Positions 9,832 through 18,718 of a DNA stretch of 56,464 nucleotides are shown piece by piece (positions within the stretch are counted from its first letter, which is position 1; each line of letters starts with the position of its first letter). The DNA is from Xanthobacteraceae bacterium (GTDB taxonomy: Bacteria; Pseudomonadota; Alphaproteobacteria; Rhizobiales; Xanthobacteraceae). Where the stretch lies: assembly GCA_030037885.1 (NCBI GenBank), contig JASHPU010000116.1, forward strand, positions 1-56,464, given 5' to 3'. The notes under the pieces are model-generated. The model saw nothing but the letters and a program-made list of their open reading frames with translations, did not search any database and had not been told where the DNA came from. Both the position numbers and the translations under genes were made by a program.

Positions 9832-9942
9832 GAGATATTCGAACGCGGGTAAGACCAGCGCCCGCGAACCACGTATAGTATAGTCATGATAGCATAATCA
9901 TGCCAAAGGAAGCGTCCGCTCAAGGAAGCGTCCGCTCTGCGA
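9832..9942. promoter_or_regulatory. divergent intergenic region with tandem 16-bp repeat
   Basis: This 111-bp gap separates the ferredoxin-type gene from the formate dehydrogenase operon and must hold both promoters. It contains a perfect tandem duplication of AAGGAAGCGTCCGCTC (9906-9921 and 9922-9937) just before the ATG at 9943. An AT-rich stretch (GTATAGTATAG) with inverted repeat ATGAT-AGCATA-ATCAT lies upstream. The repeats could be regulator sites or a simple replication slip; nothing more can be claimed. Confidence 0.45.
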
Positions 9943-10701
9943 ATGCCGCTCGATAGCAAAACTCGCGTGCGCGCCGGGTCGAGTTCCACGCTCGATCTGC
10001 CCCCGCCGTTTCGCGCCATCGCGCTGCGCGAAATGGGCGATGCCTTTGCTCATGCCACGGCGGTGGCCGCCAGTGAAGGGGCCGGAACTCTGGTCCATGT
10101 CGGCCGCTTCGATCTGGCCGAATTTGCAGTCGTGTTGGAGCCGGACGAGCCGCTCCGCGCCGCGCGGCGCACCATCTATGCCGGCATGGCGGCACTCGCC
10201 GACACGCTCGCCGCGTTCGCTCCGCCTGAGAAACCGATCGCCATTCATTGGCCCGATGCGATCGTCGTTGACGGAGGACTGGTCGGTGGCGGACGCCTCG
10301 GCTGGCCGTCCGATGCCGACGACGATGCGACGCCGCCATGGCTTGTTTTTGCCGCCATGATCCGCACGGTCGCGATCGGCGAACACGAACCGGGGGTGCG
10401 TCCACTCGCGACGGCGCTCGCCGAGGAAGGCTTTGTCGATCTTAATTCCGGCCGAATGATTGAAAGCTTTGCCCGGCATCTGATGGTTGCGATCGATGCC
10501 TGGCAGCAGGACCGCTTTGCCGAAGTGGCGAAAAGCTATTTGTCGCGAATTCCGCCGGAGCAGCGCGCACGCCAGCATATCGACGACAATGGCGACCTCC
10601 TGCTCCACCGCGCCGGCGGCGCGGTCGAACGCTGCGCGCTGTTGCCTACACTGGGAGCGCCATCGTGGCTCGATCCCGCCACGGGAGCACCGCGCCGGTG
10701 A
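9943..10701 (+). CDS. biotin/lipoate ligase-family protein (formate dehydrogenase accessory)
   Basis: A 252-residue protein resembling the biotin/lipoate A/B ligase fold (LDLPPPFRAIALREMGDAFA, VVLEPDEPL, PIAIHWPDAIVVDGGLVGGG, RLGWP). It is the first gene of a co-directional run leading to the formate dehydrogenase subunits. No lipoyl-dependent enzyme lies nearby, so its substrate is unclear. The recurring pairing of this family with DUF3305/DUF3306 and formate dehydrogenase in rhizobia suggests an accessory role. The family call is fairly good; the activity is unproven. Confidence 0.75.
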   Translation: MPLDSKTRVRAGSSSTLDLPPPFRAIALREMGDAFAHATAVAASEGAGTLVHVGRFDLAEFAVVLEPDEPLRAARRTIYAGMAALADTLAAFAPPEKPIAIHWPDAIVVDGGLVGGGRLGWPSDADDDATPPWLVFAAMIRTVAIGEHEPGVRPLATALAEEGFVDLNSGRMIESFARHLMVAIDAWQQDRFAEVAKSYLSRIPPEQRARQHIDDNGDLLLHRAGGAVERCALLPTLGAPSWLDPATGAPRR

Positions 10702-10708
10702 GCGAGCT

Positions 10709-11704
10709 ATGAATGACTTTTGGCTGTCCTGCGGCTATCATCTGCTCGACCGAACCGCCGAGGGTCGGCTGATGCTGACGGATGAGTTTCTCAAAGTCTA
10801 TCTGGCCCGCCCGGAGCTGGTGCCGCCGCAGGAGGCTTGCGCCGCCGAGCGCGCGCTTTTTGCTGCGCTGCTCGAGCGGCCCCGGCGCTCGGTGAGCGAG
10901 GAGGAGATTGCCGCCATTGCGGACGCGGACGCGCGCGAGAACTGGCGGCACATGATCGACTTCCGCGATGATCTCGTGCGGCACGACACGATCGAAGGGG
11001 CGTATTTGGCGCTAATTCGCGAGCCCAAGCGCATACCGCCTCTGTTTCTCGATCAGCTTGTCCATCTCATTCTCCGCAACGCGCTCGACGCCTCCGACGA
11101 CGCCTATCTGCTGCGGGCTGCCGAAATGCTATTTCGCCCGCAGCGGTTGACCTTGCACGAGGGCTCGTTGGTCGCCGCCGACGACGAACAATTCGGCGAT
11201 GCGGTCAATTCGCCGCTGGTCGCCATGCTCGGCCTTCCGCCCGGCGGCGCTATCGAAGTGCTTAATGACGAAAATGCCGCGACCTACTGGGAGCGCAGCG
11301 ACCGCTTCGACTTGGCGCTCGATCTAAGCCCCGGACGGCGCGGCCTTGCAGCGCTCGCCGCAGTCCTGGCGCGCTGGCTGAAGCATTTGCTCGGGCTTGA
11401 CGCGGCGATCGAGCCGTTCGCCGAGCCGGGCGAATTGACGTTGTCCTGGTACGTCGGGCTTGACGCCGAGGCGACGCGCCTGGGCGATGCGCTCTGGCGC
11501 GGCGGTGCCTTGGATGACGACGAGCCGTCCGGCATTATCGTGCTATATAGTCTCACGTTTGCCGATCCGAGCATCGTGATCGAGCGGCTTGCGGGGGAGC
11601 CGATTTATCTTATCCTCGCCATGACGGCGGACAGACGGTTGCGCATGAAGCCGCAAAATCTCTTGACTGGGCTGCCGATCCGCAAGCTTGCGACCGTGCC
11701 ATGA
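10709..11704 (+). CDS. DUF6352 family protein
   Basis: A 331-residue protein opening MNDFWLSCGYHLLDRTAEGR and followed by acidic helical sequence (LFLDQLVHLILRNALDASDD). No catalytic motif, signal peptide or membrane span is visible. ATG 10709 sits 8 bp after the previous stop, and the 3' end overlaps the next start by 4 bp (ATGA at 11701). It is thus a member of a translationally coupled cluster. Its conserved neighbourhood points to formate dehydrogenase maturation; the biochemical role is unknown. Confidence 0.75.
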   Translation: MNDFWLSCGYHLLDRTAEGRLMLTDEFLKVYLARPELVPPQEACAAERALFAALLERPRRSVSEEEIAAIADADARENWRHMIDFRDDLVRHDTIEGAYLALIREPKRIPPLFLDQLVHLILRNALDASDDAYLLRAAEMLFRPQRLTLHEGSLVAADDEQFGDAVNSPLVAMLGLPPGGAIEVLNDENAATYWERSDRFDLALDLSPGRRGLAALAAVLARWLKHLLGLDAAIEPFAEPGELTLSWYVGLDAEATRLGDALWRGGALDDDEPSGIIVLYSLTFADPSIVIERLAGEPIYLILAMTADRRLRMKPQNLLTGLPIRKLATVP

Positions 11705-12216
11705 GCAGCGTCGAACCGCTTGCGCGCATTCCCGTCGGCGTGGTTATCGAACGGCGGCGGGCGAAGAGCGCGTGGACCGATTTCGTTTGGCGACCAAGCG
11801 CCGTTCTGGCCGGTGTGCCCGACACCATGCCGTGGACATTGCTGGGCAGCAATGCCGAGCGTACCACGTTTTATGCCGGACCAGCCGAGCTTGAATTGCA
11901 CCGCTCCGAATCCGGCAATTACCGCGACAATCTCGCAACCGACGCGCCGGTGTTGTGGGCGGTGCTGCGGCCGACCGGAGCAGAGCCGCCGTTTACCGTT
12001 GTCACCGTCACCGCCGATCCGGCCGAAGGCGAGGCTTTGACGGCGGTTGGCGACGATCTCGTGGAAGCGCTGCCGATGCCGGCGCCGATTCGCAGCGCCG
12101 TAGCGACGTTTGTCGCAGAGCGGGACGTCGAGGAGGTCAGGTTTTCCAAGCGCAAGCGAGATCGCGGCGATCCCGAAGCGTTGGCGCGCCGCATACCGAT
12201 AAAGAGAAATACATGA
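11701..12216 (+). CDS. DUF3305 domain protein
   Basis: A 171-residue protein. Typical DUF3305 features are IPVGVVIERRRAKSAWTDFV near the start and the GNYRDNLATDAPVLWAVLR segment in the middle. It ends in a basic tail (FSKRKRDRGDPEALARR). It overlaps its upstream neighbour by ATGA and its downstream neighbour likewise (12213). DUF3305 and DUF3306 proteins occur as a pair beside formate dehydrogenase genes in alphaproteobacteria. Their function is not established. Confidence 0.85.
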   Translation: MSSVEPLARIPVGVVIERRRAKSAWTDFVWRPSAVLAGVPDTMPWTLLGSNAERTTFYAGPAELELHRSESGNYRDNLATDAPVLWAVLRPTGAEPPFTVVTVTADPAEGEALTAVGDDLVEALPMPAPIRSAVATFVAERDVEEVRFSKRKRDRGDPEALARRIPIKRNT

Positions 12217-12914
12217 GTGTGCCTGAGAAATCGCTGCAGGATTTTCTGCAACGCTGGTCGCGCCGCAAGCTTGGCTTGGAAGAGCGCCCAGGCGAGAGGC
12301 CGCAAGCGCGGGCGGAGCAGACGAAATCGGCAGACTCAAGAGAGTCCAACGCACCGAATCCGCCGAGCGATGAGTCCGGTGCGTCCGGCGATAGCGCTGC
12401 CGAGCCGTTCGATCTGGCGCGCCTGCCCCCGATCGAATCGATCAATGCGTCGACCGACATCCGGGCGTTTCTTGCTCGGGGCGTCCCGACCGAACTCACA
12501 CATGCGGCGCTTCGTCGCGCCTGGCTGAGCGATCCCGCGATTCGCGATTTTGTGGGGATCGCAGAGAACCAATGGGATTTCACAAAGCCCGACACGGTGC
12601 CCGGCTTTGGTTCGCTTGAGCTTACTGCGCAGCTCCGTCGTATGGTGGGAGAGCTGGTCGGTCGACTGGACACCCCCAGCGATGCACAGGCATCCGGCGC
12701 AAACCCCGCCCCCCGAGGCCTTGCGGCTTTAGCGAAAACGCCGGCTTCCGACTCGGTCGCGACCGCCGCCCCGGAACGCGCGACCGCGGGTTCGGTCGCG
12801 GCATTCCCAAAGGCTCCGCGCCAACCCGGCGGCCGTGATGTTGCAACGCAAAATTCCGAGCGCGAGGAACCCCCTCCTGCCAAGTCGAAGCATGGCGGGG
12901 CCATGCCACGATGA
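12213..12914 (+). CDS. DUF3306 domain protein
   Basis: A 233-residue protein. The N-terminus FLQRWSRRKLGLEERPGERP and the helical core (FLARGVPTELTHAALRRAWL, then SDPAIRDFVGIAENQWDF) are characteristic of DUF3306. A long disordered Ala/Pro/Glu-rich C-terminus follows. The start ATG 12213 overlaps the stop of the DUF3305 gene (ATGA), so the two are translationally coupled and probably act together. No enzyme motif is visible. Confidence 0.85.
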   Translation: MSVPEKSLQDFLQRWSRRKLGLEERPGERPQARAEQTKSADSRESNAPNPPSDESGASGDSAAEPFDLARLPPIESINASTDIRAFLARGVPTELTHAALRRAWLSDPAIRDFVGIAENQWDFTKPDTVPGFGSLELTAQLRRMVGELVGRLDTPSDAQASGANPAPRGLAALAKTPASDSVATAAPERATAGSVAAFPKAPRQPGGRDVATQNSEREEPPPAKSKHGGAMPR

Positions 12915-13019
12915 GAAGCGCTGAAGAACGCTGACGCTCATAGCCCAAGGCTATTGACCTGTCCGGTTGGCCAAGCCTAGTGTTCCGGATTGGGGCGTCT
13001 TCATAAGAATAATAAAAAG

Positions 13020-13808
13020 ATGCGCGATAAGGGTCTCACCGAAGCCATCCGCGCCGCTGGCGGCGTTGGCGCGCTTGCCCGCAAGATTGGTATTGCCCAG
13101 CCCTCGGTCTCAAACTGGAACCGCGTTCCAGCTGATCGCGTGATCGCAGTTGAAGCGACAACGGGCGTGCCGCGAATGGTGCTGCGCCCGGATCTCTACG
13201 GCCCGCAGTCAGGCGCCGCCTTGAGCCAAGATGAGATTGAGGACGTTGAGATCGCCCGCGCCCGCCAATACGGCCTGCTGGCGGTCCTCCTGGCGCGCGC
13301 TCCGGATGCCGACCTTCTTGCCCGATTGGCGACGTTGCGCGGCGATGCTTCGCCGCTGGGTCTCGCGCATGCCGCTCTGGCCGCGGCCGCGGCCGGCACC
13401 AGCGCCGAGCGGGTTGAGCGCGAATTTTTCGATCTGTTTATCGGTATCGGCCGCGGCGAGCTTTTGCCGTATGCTTCCTACTATCTCACCGGATTTCTGC
13501 ATCAACGGCCGTTGGCACGAATACGAGCCGACCTGGAAAAGCTCGGCTTGGAGCGGGCGAATGGCCAAGCCGAACCGGAAGATAACGCCGCGCTGTTGTG
13601 CGACGTCATGGCTGGTTTTGCCGAGCGGCGGTTTCGTGCAGAGCCCGGCGCCGATCTCGAATTCTTCGAAAAGCATCTGGCGCCCTGGATCGGCCGTTTC
13701 TTTGTCGATCTCGAGCAGGCGCGCGCGGCGGCTTTCTACCGGCAGGTGGGAACGCTTGGCCGCGTATTTGTCGCTATCGAGAGCGAGGCGTTTACGCTTG
13801 CCGCCTGA
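13020..13808 (+). CDS. TorD-family chaperone with N-terminal Cro/YdaS-like HTH
   Basis: About 262 residues. The first 60 form a YdaS/Cro-type helix-turn-helix (LTEAIRAAGGVGALARKIGI, AQPSVSNWNRVPADRVIAVE). The remainder is an all-helical TorD/DmsD-type chaperone (FFDLFIGIGRGELLPYASYY, LTGFLHQRPLARIRADLEKL). Such chaperones bind the Tat signal of molybdoenzymes until cofactor is inserted. The fusion to a DNA-binding domain suggests a regulator that senses the apo-enzyme, which is inference. TTG 12990 is an alternative start, but ATG 13020 is preferred. The 105-bp upstream gap holds an inverted repeat ATAGCC-AA-GGCTAT and a TTGACC -35-like box, so a promoter may lie here. Confidence 0.82.
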   Translation: MRDKGLTEAIRAAGGVGALARKIGIAQPSVSNWNRVPADRVIAVEATTGVPRMVLRPDLYGPQSGAALSQDEIEDVEIARARQYGLLAVLLARAPDADLLARLATLRGDASPLGLAHAALAAAAAGTSAERVEREFFDLFIGIGRGELLPYASYYLTGFLHQRPLARIRADLEKLGLERANGQAEPEDNAALLCDVMAGFAERRFRAEPGADLEFFEKHLAPWIGRFFVDLEQARAAAFYRQVGTLGRVFVAIESEAFTLAA

Positions 13809-13833
13809 ATGCGGCGAGCGGATGGAGAGCGCA

Positions 13834-14070
13834 ATGAAGACACAAGCGCAGAAGCAGAAGAGCAGGGGCAAGGGCGATTTGGTGGGCCGCCGCGATGTGC
13901 TGCGCGCGCTTGGCGCCGGCGCAGGGGCCGCGGCGGTGACCGCCTCCTCCGCGCTGGTCGAGCCGGCGGCGGCGCAAGGTGAAAGCGGCGCCGAGAAACG
14001 CAAGGCTCGCTATCAGCCTAATTCCGCGGACGTACAGAACTACTATCGCGTCAATCGCTATCCGAAATAG
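13834..14070 (+). CDS. small Tat-signal protein of the formate dehydrogenase operon
   Basis: A 78-residue protein with a twin-arginine signal (GRRDVLRALGAGAGAAAVTA) ending near PAAAQ and a short mature part closing NYYRVNRYPK. ATG 13834 is preceded by GGAGAG at proper spacing; an in-frame ATG at 13822 is less likely. The gene sits 12 bp before the alpha-subunit gene. Such small proteins are regularly found at this place in rhizobial fdh operons. It may be exported as a partner of the complex, but its function is unknown. Confidence 0.8.
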   Translation: MKTQAQKQKSRGKGDLVGRRDVLRALGAGAGAAAVTASSALVEPAAAQGESGAEKRKARYQPNSADVQNYYRVNRYPK

Positions 14071-14081
14071 GGGAGGCGGCC

Positions 14082-16979
14082 GTGCTGATCAGAAGAACCG
14101 AGCGCCAGGCGCGCCGCGCCGCTTTTGCGGCTGATGCATCCAGCGAACGCGGCCTGGACCGCCGCAGCTTTTTGCGTCGATCCGGTCTTGCCGGCGCGGC
14201 AGGCCTTGGCGCGTTCTCGCTAGGCGCCGTGCGCAAGGCGGAGGCCGGCCCGCCGCCGCCTGCAGGGGCGCAGGTCGCGATCCGCAAAAACGTCTGCACA
14301 CATTGTTCGGTGGGCTGCACCGTAACGGCTGAAGTCGCAAACGGCGTGTGGATCGGTCAGGAGCCGAGCTGGGACAGCCCGATCAACCGCGGCTCGCACT
14401 GCGCCAAGGGCGCCTCGGTGCGCGAACTCGTTAGCGGCGAGCGCCGGCTGAAATATCCGCTGAAGATGGCCGACGGGCAGTGGACCCGCATCAGTTGGGA
14501 ACAGGCCATCGACGAGATCGGCGACCAAATACTGGCGATTCGCGCCAAGTCCGGCGGCGATTCTGTCTATTGGCTTGGTTCGGCCAAGATGACCAACGAA
14601 GGCTCCTACCTGTTCCGTAAGCTCGGAGCGTTCTGGGGCACCAACAATACCGACCACCAGGCGCGCATCTGCCATTCAACGACCGTTACCGGCGTGGCCA
14701 ACACCTGGGGCTACGGCGCGATGACCAACAGCTACACCGATATCCGCAACGCCAAAACCCAGGTCATCATGGGCGGCAATCCGGCGGAAGCGCACCCGGT
14801 GTCCTTGCAACATCTGCTCGAGGGCGCCGAGCTTCAAAAGGCGAACGTCATCGTCATTGATCCGCGCATGACCCGCACCGCCGCGCATGCGACCGAATAT
14901 GTGCGGCTGCGCCCCGGTACCGATATCCCGGTGCTCTACGGCATGATGTGGCACATCCTCAAGAACGGCTGGGAGGACAAGGAATTCATCCAGCAAAGAG
15001 TGTACGGCTTCGAGGACGCGCGCAAAGAGATGGAAAAGTGGAACCCGGAGGAGGTTGAGCGGGTCTCCGGCGTGCCCGGCGAACAATTGGCCCGCGTCGC
15101 CAAAATGTTTGCCACCGAGAAGCCGTCAACTTTGATCTGGTGCATGGGACAGACCCAGCACACCGTCGGCACCGCCAACGTACGGGCGAGCTGCATACTA
15201 CTGCTGCTCACCGGCAATGTCGGCGCGCCCGGGACCGGCGCCAACATTTTCCGCGGCCATGACAACGTTCAAGGGGCGACCGATGTCGGCCTCGATATCG
15301 TGACGCTGCCGTTTTACTACGGCCTCACCGAGGCCGCATGGCATCATTGGTCTCGTGTCTGGGAGGTTGACTACGATTTCCTGCTCAACCGATTCGTCGA
15401 CAAGAAAATCATGGAAACTTCAGGCATACCGCTGACGCGGTGGTTCGATGCGGTTTTGCTGCCGAAGGATCAGGTCGCCCAGAAAGACAACGTGCGGGCG
15501 ATGTTCGTGCAAGGTCATGCCAGCAACAGCATCACTCGCATTCCTGAATCCATGAAAGCCTTGGGCAAGCTCGACTTGCTGGTCGTCGCCGATCCGCATC
15601 CCACGACATGGGCCTCGCTGTCAGTTGAGGCCGGACGCAAGAACGGCACTTACCTGTTGCCCGTGGCCACGCAGTTCGAGTGCAAGGGTTCTCGCGTGGC
15701 GTCCAACCGTGCGTTCCAATGGGGTGAACAGATCGTCAAGCCGATTTTCGAGTGCAAGGACGATCTGGAGGTCATGTACCTCATCGCGAAAAAACTCGGC
15801 TTTGCCGATCAGATGTTCAAGAACATCAAGGTCGACAACAACCTACCCGAAGCCGAGGACATCCTGCGCGAGATGAACCGCGGTAGCTGGTCGACCGGGT
15901 ACTGCGGCCAATCGCCGGAGCGGCTGAAGTCGCACATGGCGCATCAAGCCGACTTCGATATGCTGACGCAACGGGCGACCACCGGTCCAAACAAGGGCGA
16001 CTATTACGGCTTGCCGTGGCCGTGCTGGGGCTCGCCGGAGGTCAAGCATCCCGGCACGCCGCTGCTCTACAACACCAATCTCGCAGTCATGGACGGCGGC
16101 GGCTGCTTCCGCGCACGATTCGGCCTCGAGCGCAACGGCGTCAATATGCTTGCCGAGGGTTCCTACTCGAAGGATTCGGAAATCAAGGACGGCTATCCCG
16201 AATTTACGTACGCGGTGCTTAAGAAACTCGGCTGGGACGTCGACTTGACCCCCGATGAGCTCGCCACGATCCAGAAGATCGGGGGCGCAAATGCCGACAA
16301 AGTGTCCTGGTCGACCGACCTGTCGGGCGGCATCCAGCGCGTGGCTCTTAAGCACGCCTGTGTGCCTTATGGCAACGGCAAGGCGCGCATGAACGCCTGG
16401 AACCTGCCGGATCCAATTCCCGTACATCGGGAGCCGATCTACAGTCCCCGCATCGAGCTGATCGCTAAGTACCCGACGCTGCCGGACGCCAAGCAGTTCC
16501 GGCTCCCGAACATCGGGTTCTCAGTGCAAAAAGCCGCTGTCGACAAGGGCATCGCCAAGCAATTCCCGCTGATATTCAGCTCGGGTCGTCTGGTCGAATA
16601 CGAAGGCGGCGGCGAGGAAACCCGTTCCAACAAGTGGCTCGCCGAACTGCAGCAGGACATGTTCGTCGAAATCAACCCGGCGGACGCGTCCGCTCGAGGC
16701 ATCAAAGACGGCGGCTGGGTCTGGGTGACGGGCGCTGAGAACGGCTCTAAAGCCAAGGTCAAGGCGCTTGTCACCGAGCGCGTCGGCAAGGGCGTCGTCT
16801 GGATGCCATTCCACTTCGGCGGCTGGTACGAGGGCAAGGACCTGCGCGCCAATTATCCGGCCGGGGCCGATCCGATCGTGCTCGGCGAAAGCGCAAACAC
16901 GATCACGACCTATGGCTACGATCCGGCTACTGGCATGCAGGAGCCGAAGGTCACGCTCTGCCAAGTGCAGGCGGCATAG
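14082..16979 (+). CDS. formate dehydrogenase catalytic (alpha) subunit, Cys form
   Basis: A 965-residue molybdenum or tungsten bis-MGD enzyme oxidising formate to CO2. A Tat signal (LDRRSFLRRSGLAGAAGLGA) shows export to the periplasm. The [4Fe-4S] ligands are C72, C75, C79 and C107 (CTHCSVGC and HCAKG). The metal ligand is Cys197 in DHQARICHST, where many homologues carry selenocysteine. The downstream GYGAMTNSYTDIRNA and GGNPAEAHPV match the FdnG/FdoG group, as does the C-terminal MopB domain. GTG 14082 follows GGAGG. With the beta and gamma genes it forms a membrane-bound respiratory complex passing electrons to the quinone pool. Confidence 0.96.
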   Translation: MLIRRTERQARRAAFAADASSERGLDRRSFLRRSGLAGAAGLGAFSLGAVRKAEAGPPPPAGAQVAIRKNVCTHCSVGCTVTAEVANGVWIGQEPSWDSPINRGSHCAKGASVRELVSGERRLKYPLKMADGQWTRISWEQAIDEIGDQILAIRAKSGGDSVYWLGSAKMTNEGSYLFRKLGAFWGTNNTDHQARICHSTTVTGVANTWGYGAMTNSYTDIRNAKTQVIMGGNPAEAHPVSLQHLLEGAELQKANVIVIDPRMTRTAAHATEYVRLRPGTDIPVLYGMMWHILKNGWEDKEFIQQRVYGFEDARKEMEKWNPEEVERVSGVPGEQLARVAKMFATEKPSTLIWCMGQTQHTVGTANVRASCILLLLTGNVGAPGTGANIFRGHDNVQGATDVGLDIVTLPFYYGLTEAAWHHWSRVWEVDYDFLLNRFVDKKIMETSGIPLTRWFDAVLLPKDQVAQKDNVRAMFVQGHASNSITRIPESMKALGKLDLLVVADPHPTTWASLSVEAGRKNGTYLLPVATQFECKGSRVASNRAFQWGEQIVKPIFECKDDLEVMYLIAKKLGFADQMFKNIKVDNNLPEAEDILREMNRGSWSTGYCGQSPERLKSHMAHQADFDMLTQRATTGPNKGDYYGLPWPCWGSPEVKHPGTPLLYNTNLAVMDGGGCFRARFGLERNGVNMLAEGSYSKDSEIKDGYPEFTYAVLKKLGWDVDLTPDELATIQKIGGANADKVSWSTDLSGGIQRVALKHACVPYGNGKARMNAWNLPDPIPVHREPIYSPRIELIAKYPTLPDAKQFRLPNIGFSVQKAAVDKGIAKQFPLIFSSGRLVEYEGGGEETRSNKWLAELQQDMFVEINPADASARGIKDGGWVWVTGAENGSKAKVKALVTERVGKGVVWMPFHFGGWYEGKDLRANYPAGADPIVLGESANTITTYGYDPATGMQEPKVTLCQVQAA

Positions 16980-16992
16980 GAGGGAGGTTGCC

Positions 16993-17589
16993 ATGGCGCG
17001 AATGAAATTCCTCTGTGATGCCGACCGCTGCATCGAATGCAATGCCTGCGTCACCGCCTGCAAGAACGAGAATGAGGTGCCGTGGGGCATCAACCGCCGC
17101 CGCGTCGTCACGCTTAACGATGGCAAACCGGGTGAACGGTCGGTGTCGATGGCGTGCATGCACTGCACCGACGCGCCCTGCGCGGCTGTCTGCCCGGTGA
17201 ATTGCTTCTATACGACGGCTGACGCGGTCGTTCTTCACGATAAGGACCTGTGCATCGGCTGTGGCTACTGCTTCTACGCCTGCCCGTTCGGCGCACCGCA
17301 ATATCCGCGGGTCGGGAATTTCGGTTCTCGCGGCAAGATGGACAAATGCACCTATTGCACCGGTGGCCCGGAGCCGGACGGTTCGGTAGCGCAGTACGAG
17401 AAATACGGCGCCGATCGCTTGGTCCAAGGCAAGCTGCCGCTGTGTGCCGAAATGTGCTCGACCAAATCGTTGCTTGCCGGGGACGGCGACATCATTGCGC
17501 AAATCTACAAAGACCGCGTGGCCAAACGTGGCTACGGCTCCGGTGCTTGGGGCTGGCAGACCGCCTATCGCGAGACCGTCGCGACCTGA
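16993..17589 (+). CDS. formate dehydrogenase iron-sulfur (beta) subunit
   Basis: A 198-residue four-cluster ferredoxin that relays electrons from the alpha subunit to cytochrome b. Cysteine groups in order are CIECNACVTACKNE, CMHCTDAPCAAVCPVNC, CIGCGYCFYACPFG, and the split CTYCTGG...CAEMC. There is no signal peptide, as expected for hitch-hiker Tat export with alpha. AGGGAGGTTGCC precedes ATG 16993, 13 bp after the alpha stop. It is clearly in operon with both neighbours. Confidence 0.95.
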   Translation: MARMKFLCDADRCIECNACVTACKNENEVPWGINRRRVVTLNDGKPGERSVSMACMHCTDAPCAAVCPVNCFYTTADAVVLHDKDLCIGCGYCFYACPFGAPQYPRVGNFGSRGKMDKCTYCTGGPEPDGSVAQYEKYGADRLVQGKLPLCAEMCSTKSLLAGDGDIIAQIYKDRVAKRGYGSGAWGWQTAYRETVAT

Positions 17590-17657
17590 GACCGGAAGTT
17601 CAGAAGGCGGTGCGCGACGCTTGGTCGCGTCACGCAAAGCATAAGGGGAGAACGTCT

Positions 17658-18671
17658 ATGGCGATGGTCTGCGCGCGTGTCCGGCTCGTCATTGCCGCGA
17701 TTGCACTCCTTATTCTCGCTGCCGCCGCGGCGCCGGTCGCCGCGCAGCAGCCCGGTTCGGTTGATCCCAACGCCGATGCGGTCAAGGAGCAGCAATTGCT
17801 GCAGCAGTTCAAACGCATCCAGGGCCTGGGCTCCATCCCCGACACCAAGTCGTATGTGATCGAACAGCCGCAGGGCCGCGCGTGGCGGCAATACCATGAA
17901 GGAACTTTGCCGGTGATCGGCACTGTCGCCATGCTCGGCATGATCGTGCTGCTCGCGATCTTCTTCATGGTGCGCGGCATGGTGCGGATTCGGTCCGGCC
18001 GATCCGGCGTCAGCATCGTGCGGTTCAACGCCTTCGAGCGTTTCGTGCACTGGATGACGGCGACCTGCTTCGTCCTCATGGCGCTCACCGGGTTGAACAT
18101 CACCTTCGGCAAGGTGGCACTGTTGCCGCTAATCGGGCCGAGCGCATTCTCCGCCTGGTCGCTCACGGCCAAGTACATCCACAACTTCCTGAGCTTCCCA
18201 TTCACGCTCGGCGTCATTCTTATCTTCTTCATGTGGATCGGCGGCAATCTTCCGGACCGGACCGATCTCAACTGGCTGTTGCGGGGCGGCGGCATCATCG
18301 GCGGCCGCGAGCCGCCGGCCTATCGCTTCAATGCCGGCCAGAAGATTATTTACTGGATCGTTGTGTTTGCCGGCACGGCGGTGGCGGTGACCGGATATCT
18401 GTTAATATTTCCGTTCTACGGCACGACCATCGCCGGCATGCAGCTTGCGCAGATGATCCACGGCACCGTCGCCGTGCTGTTCGTCGCCGTGATGATCGCG
18501 CATGCATATATCGGCACAATCGGCATGGAAGGCGCGTTCGAGGCCATGGGCGCGGGCGCGGTCGACCTCAACTGGGCCAAGGAACACCACAGCCTGTGGC
18601 TCGAGGAGGAGCAGGCCCGCACCGGCCCAGGCGAGATGCAGCGGCAACCGTCCGCAACGCCGGCCGAGTGA
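17658..18671 (+). CDS. formate dehydrogenase cytochrome b556 (gamma) subunit
   Basis: A 337-residue protein. A cleavable signal-like helix (residues 8-30, ending VAAQQP) precedes a periplasmic segment and about five further membrane helices. His residues in the helices (FERFVHWMTATCF, KYIHNFLSFPF, QMIHGTVAVLF, MIAHAYIG) are the likely ligands of two b haems. It anchors the complex and reduces quinone. The start ATG 17658 follows AAGGGGAG. The long N-terminal extension before the first core helix is typical of the alphaproteobacterial group. Confidence 0.94.
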   Translation: MAMVCARVRLVIAAIALLILAAAAAPVAAQQPGSVDPNADAVKEQQLLQQFKRIQGLGSIPDTKSYVIEQPQGRAWRQYHEGTLPVIGTVAMLGMIVLLAIFFMVRGMVRIRSGRSGVSIVRFNAFERFVHWMTATCFVLMALTGLNITFGKVALLPLIGPSAFSAWSLTAKYIHNFLSFPFTLGVILIFFMWIGGNLPDRTDLNWLLRGGGIIGGREPPAYRFNAGQKIIYWIVVFAGTAVAVTGYLLIFPFYGTTIAGMQLAQMIHGTVAVLFVAVMIAHAYIGTIGMEGAFEAMGAGAVDLNWAKEHHSLWLEEEQARTGPGEMQRQPSATPAE

Positions 18672-18718
18672 GCGGGACAGCCCAAAACGCAAGGCGGTAG
18701 CTTACCGGGAGGGGATTC

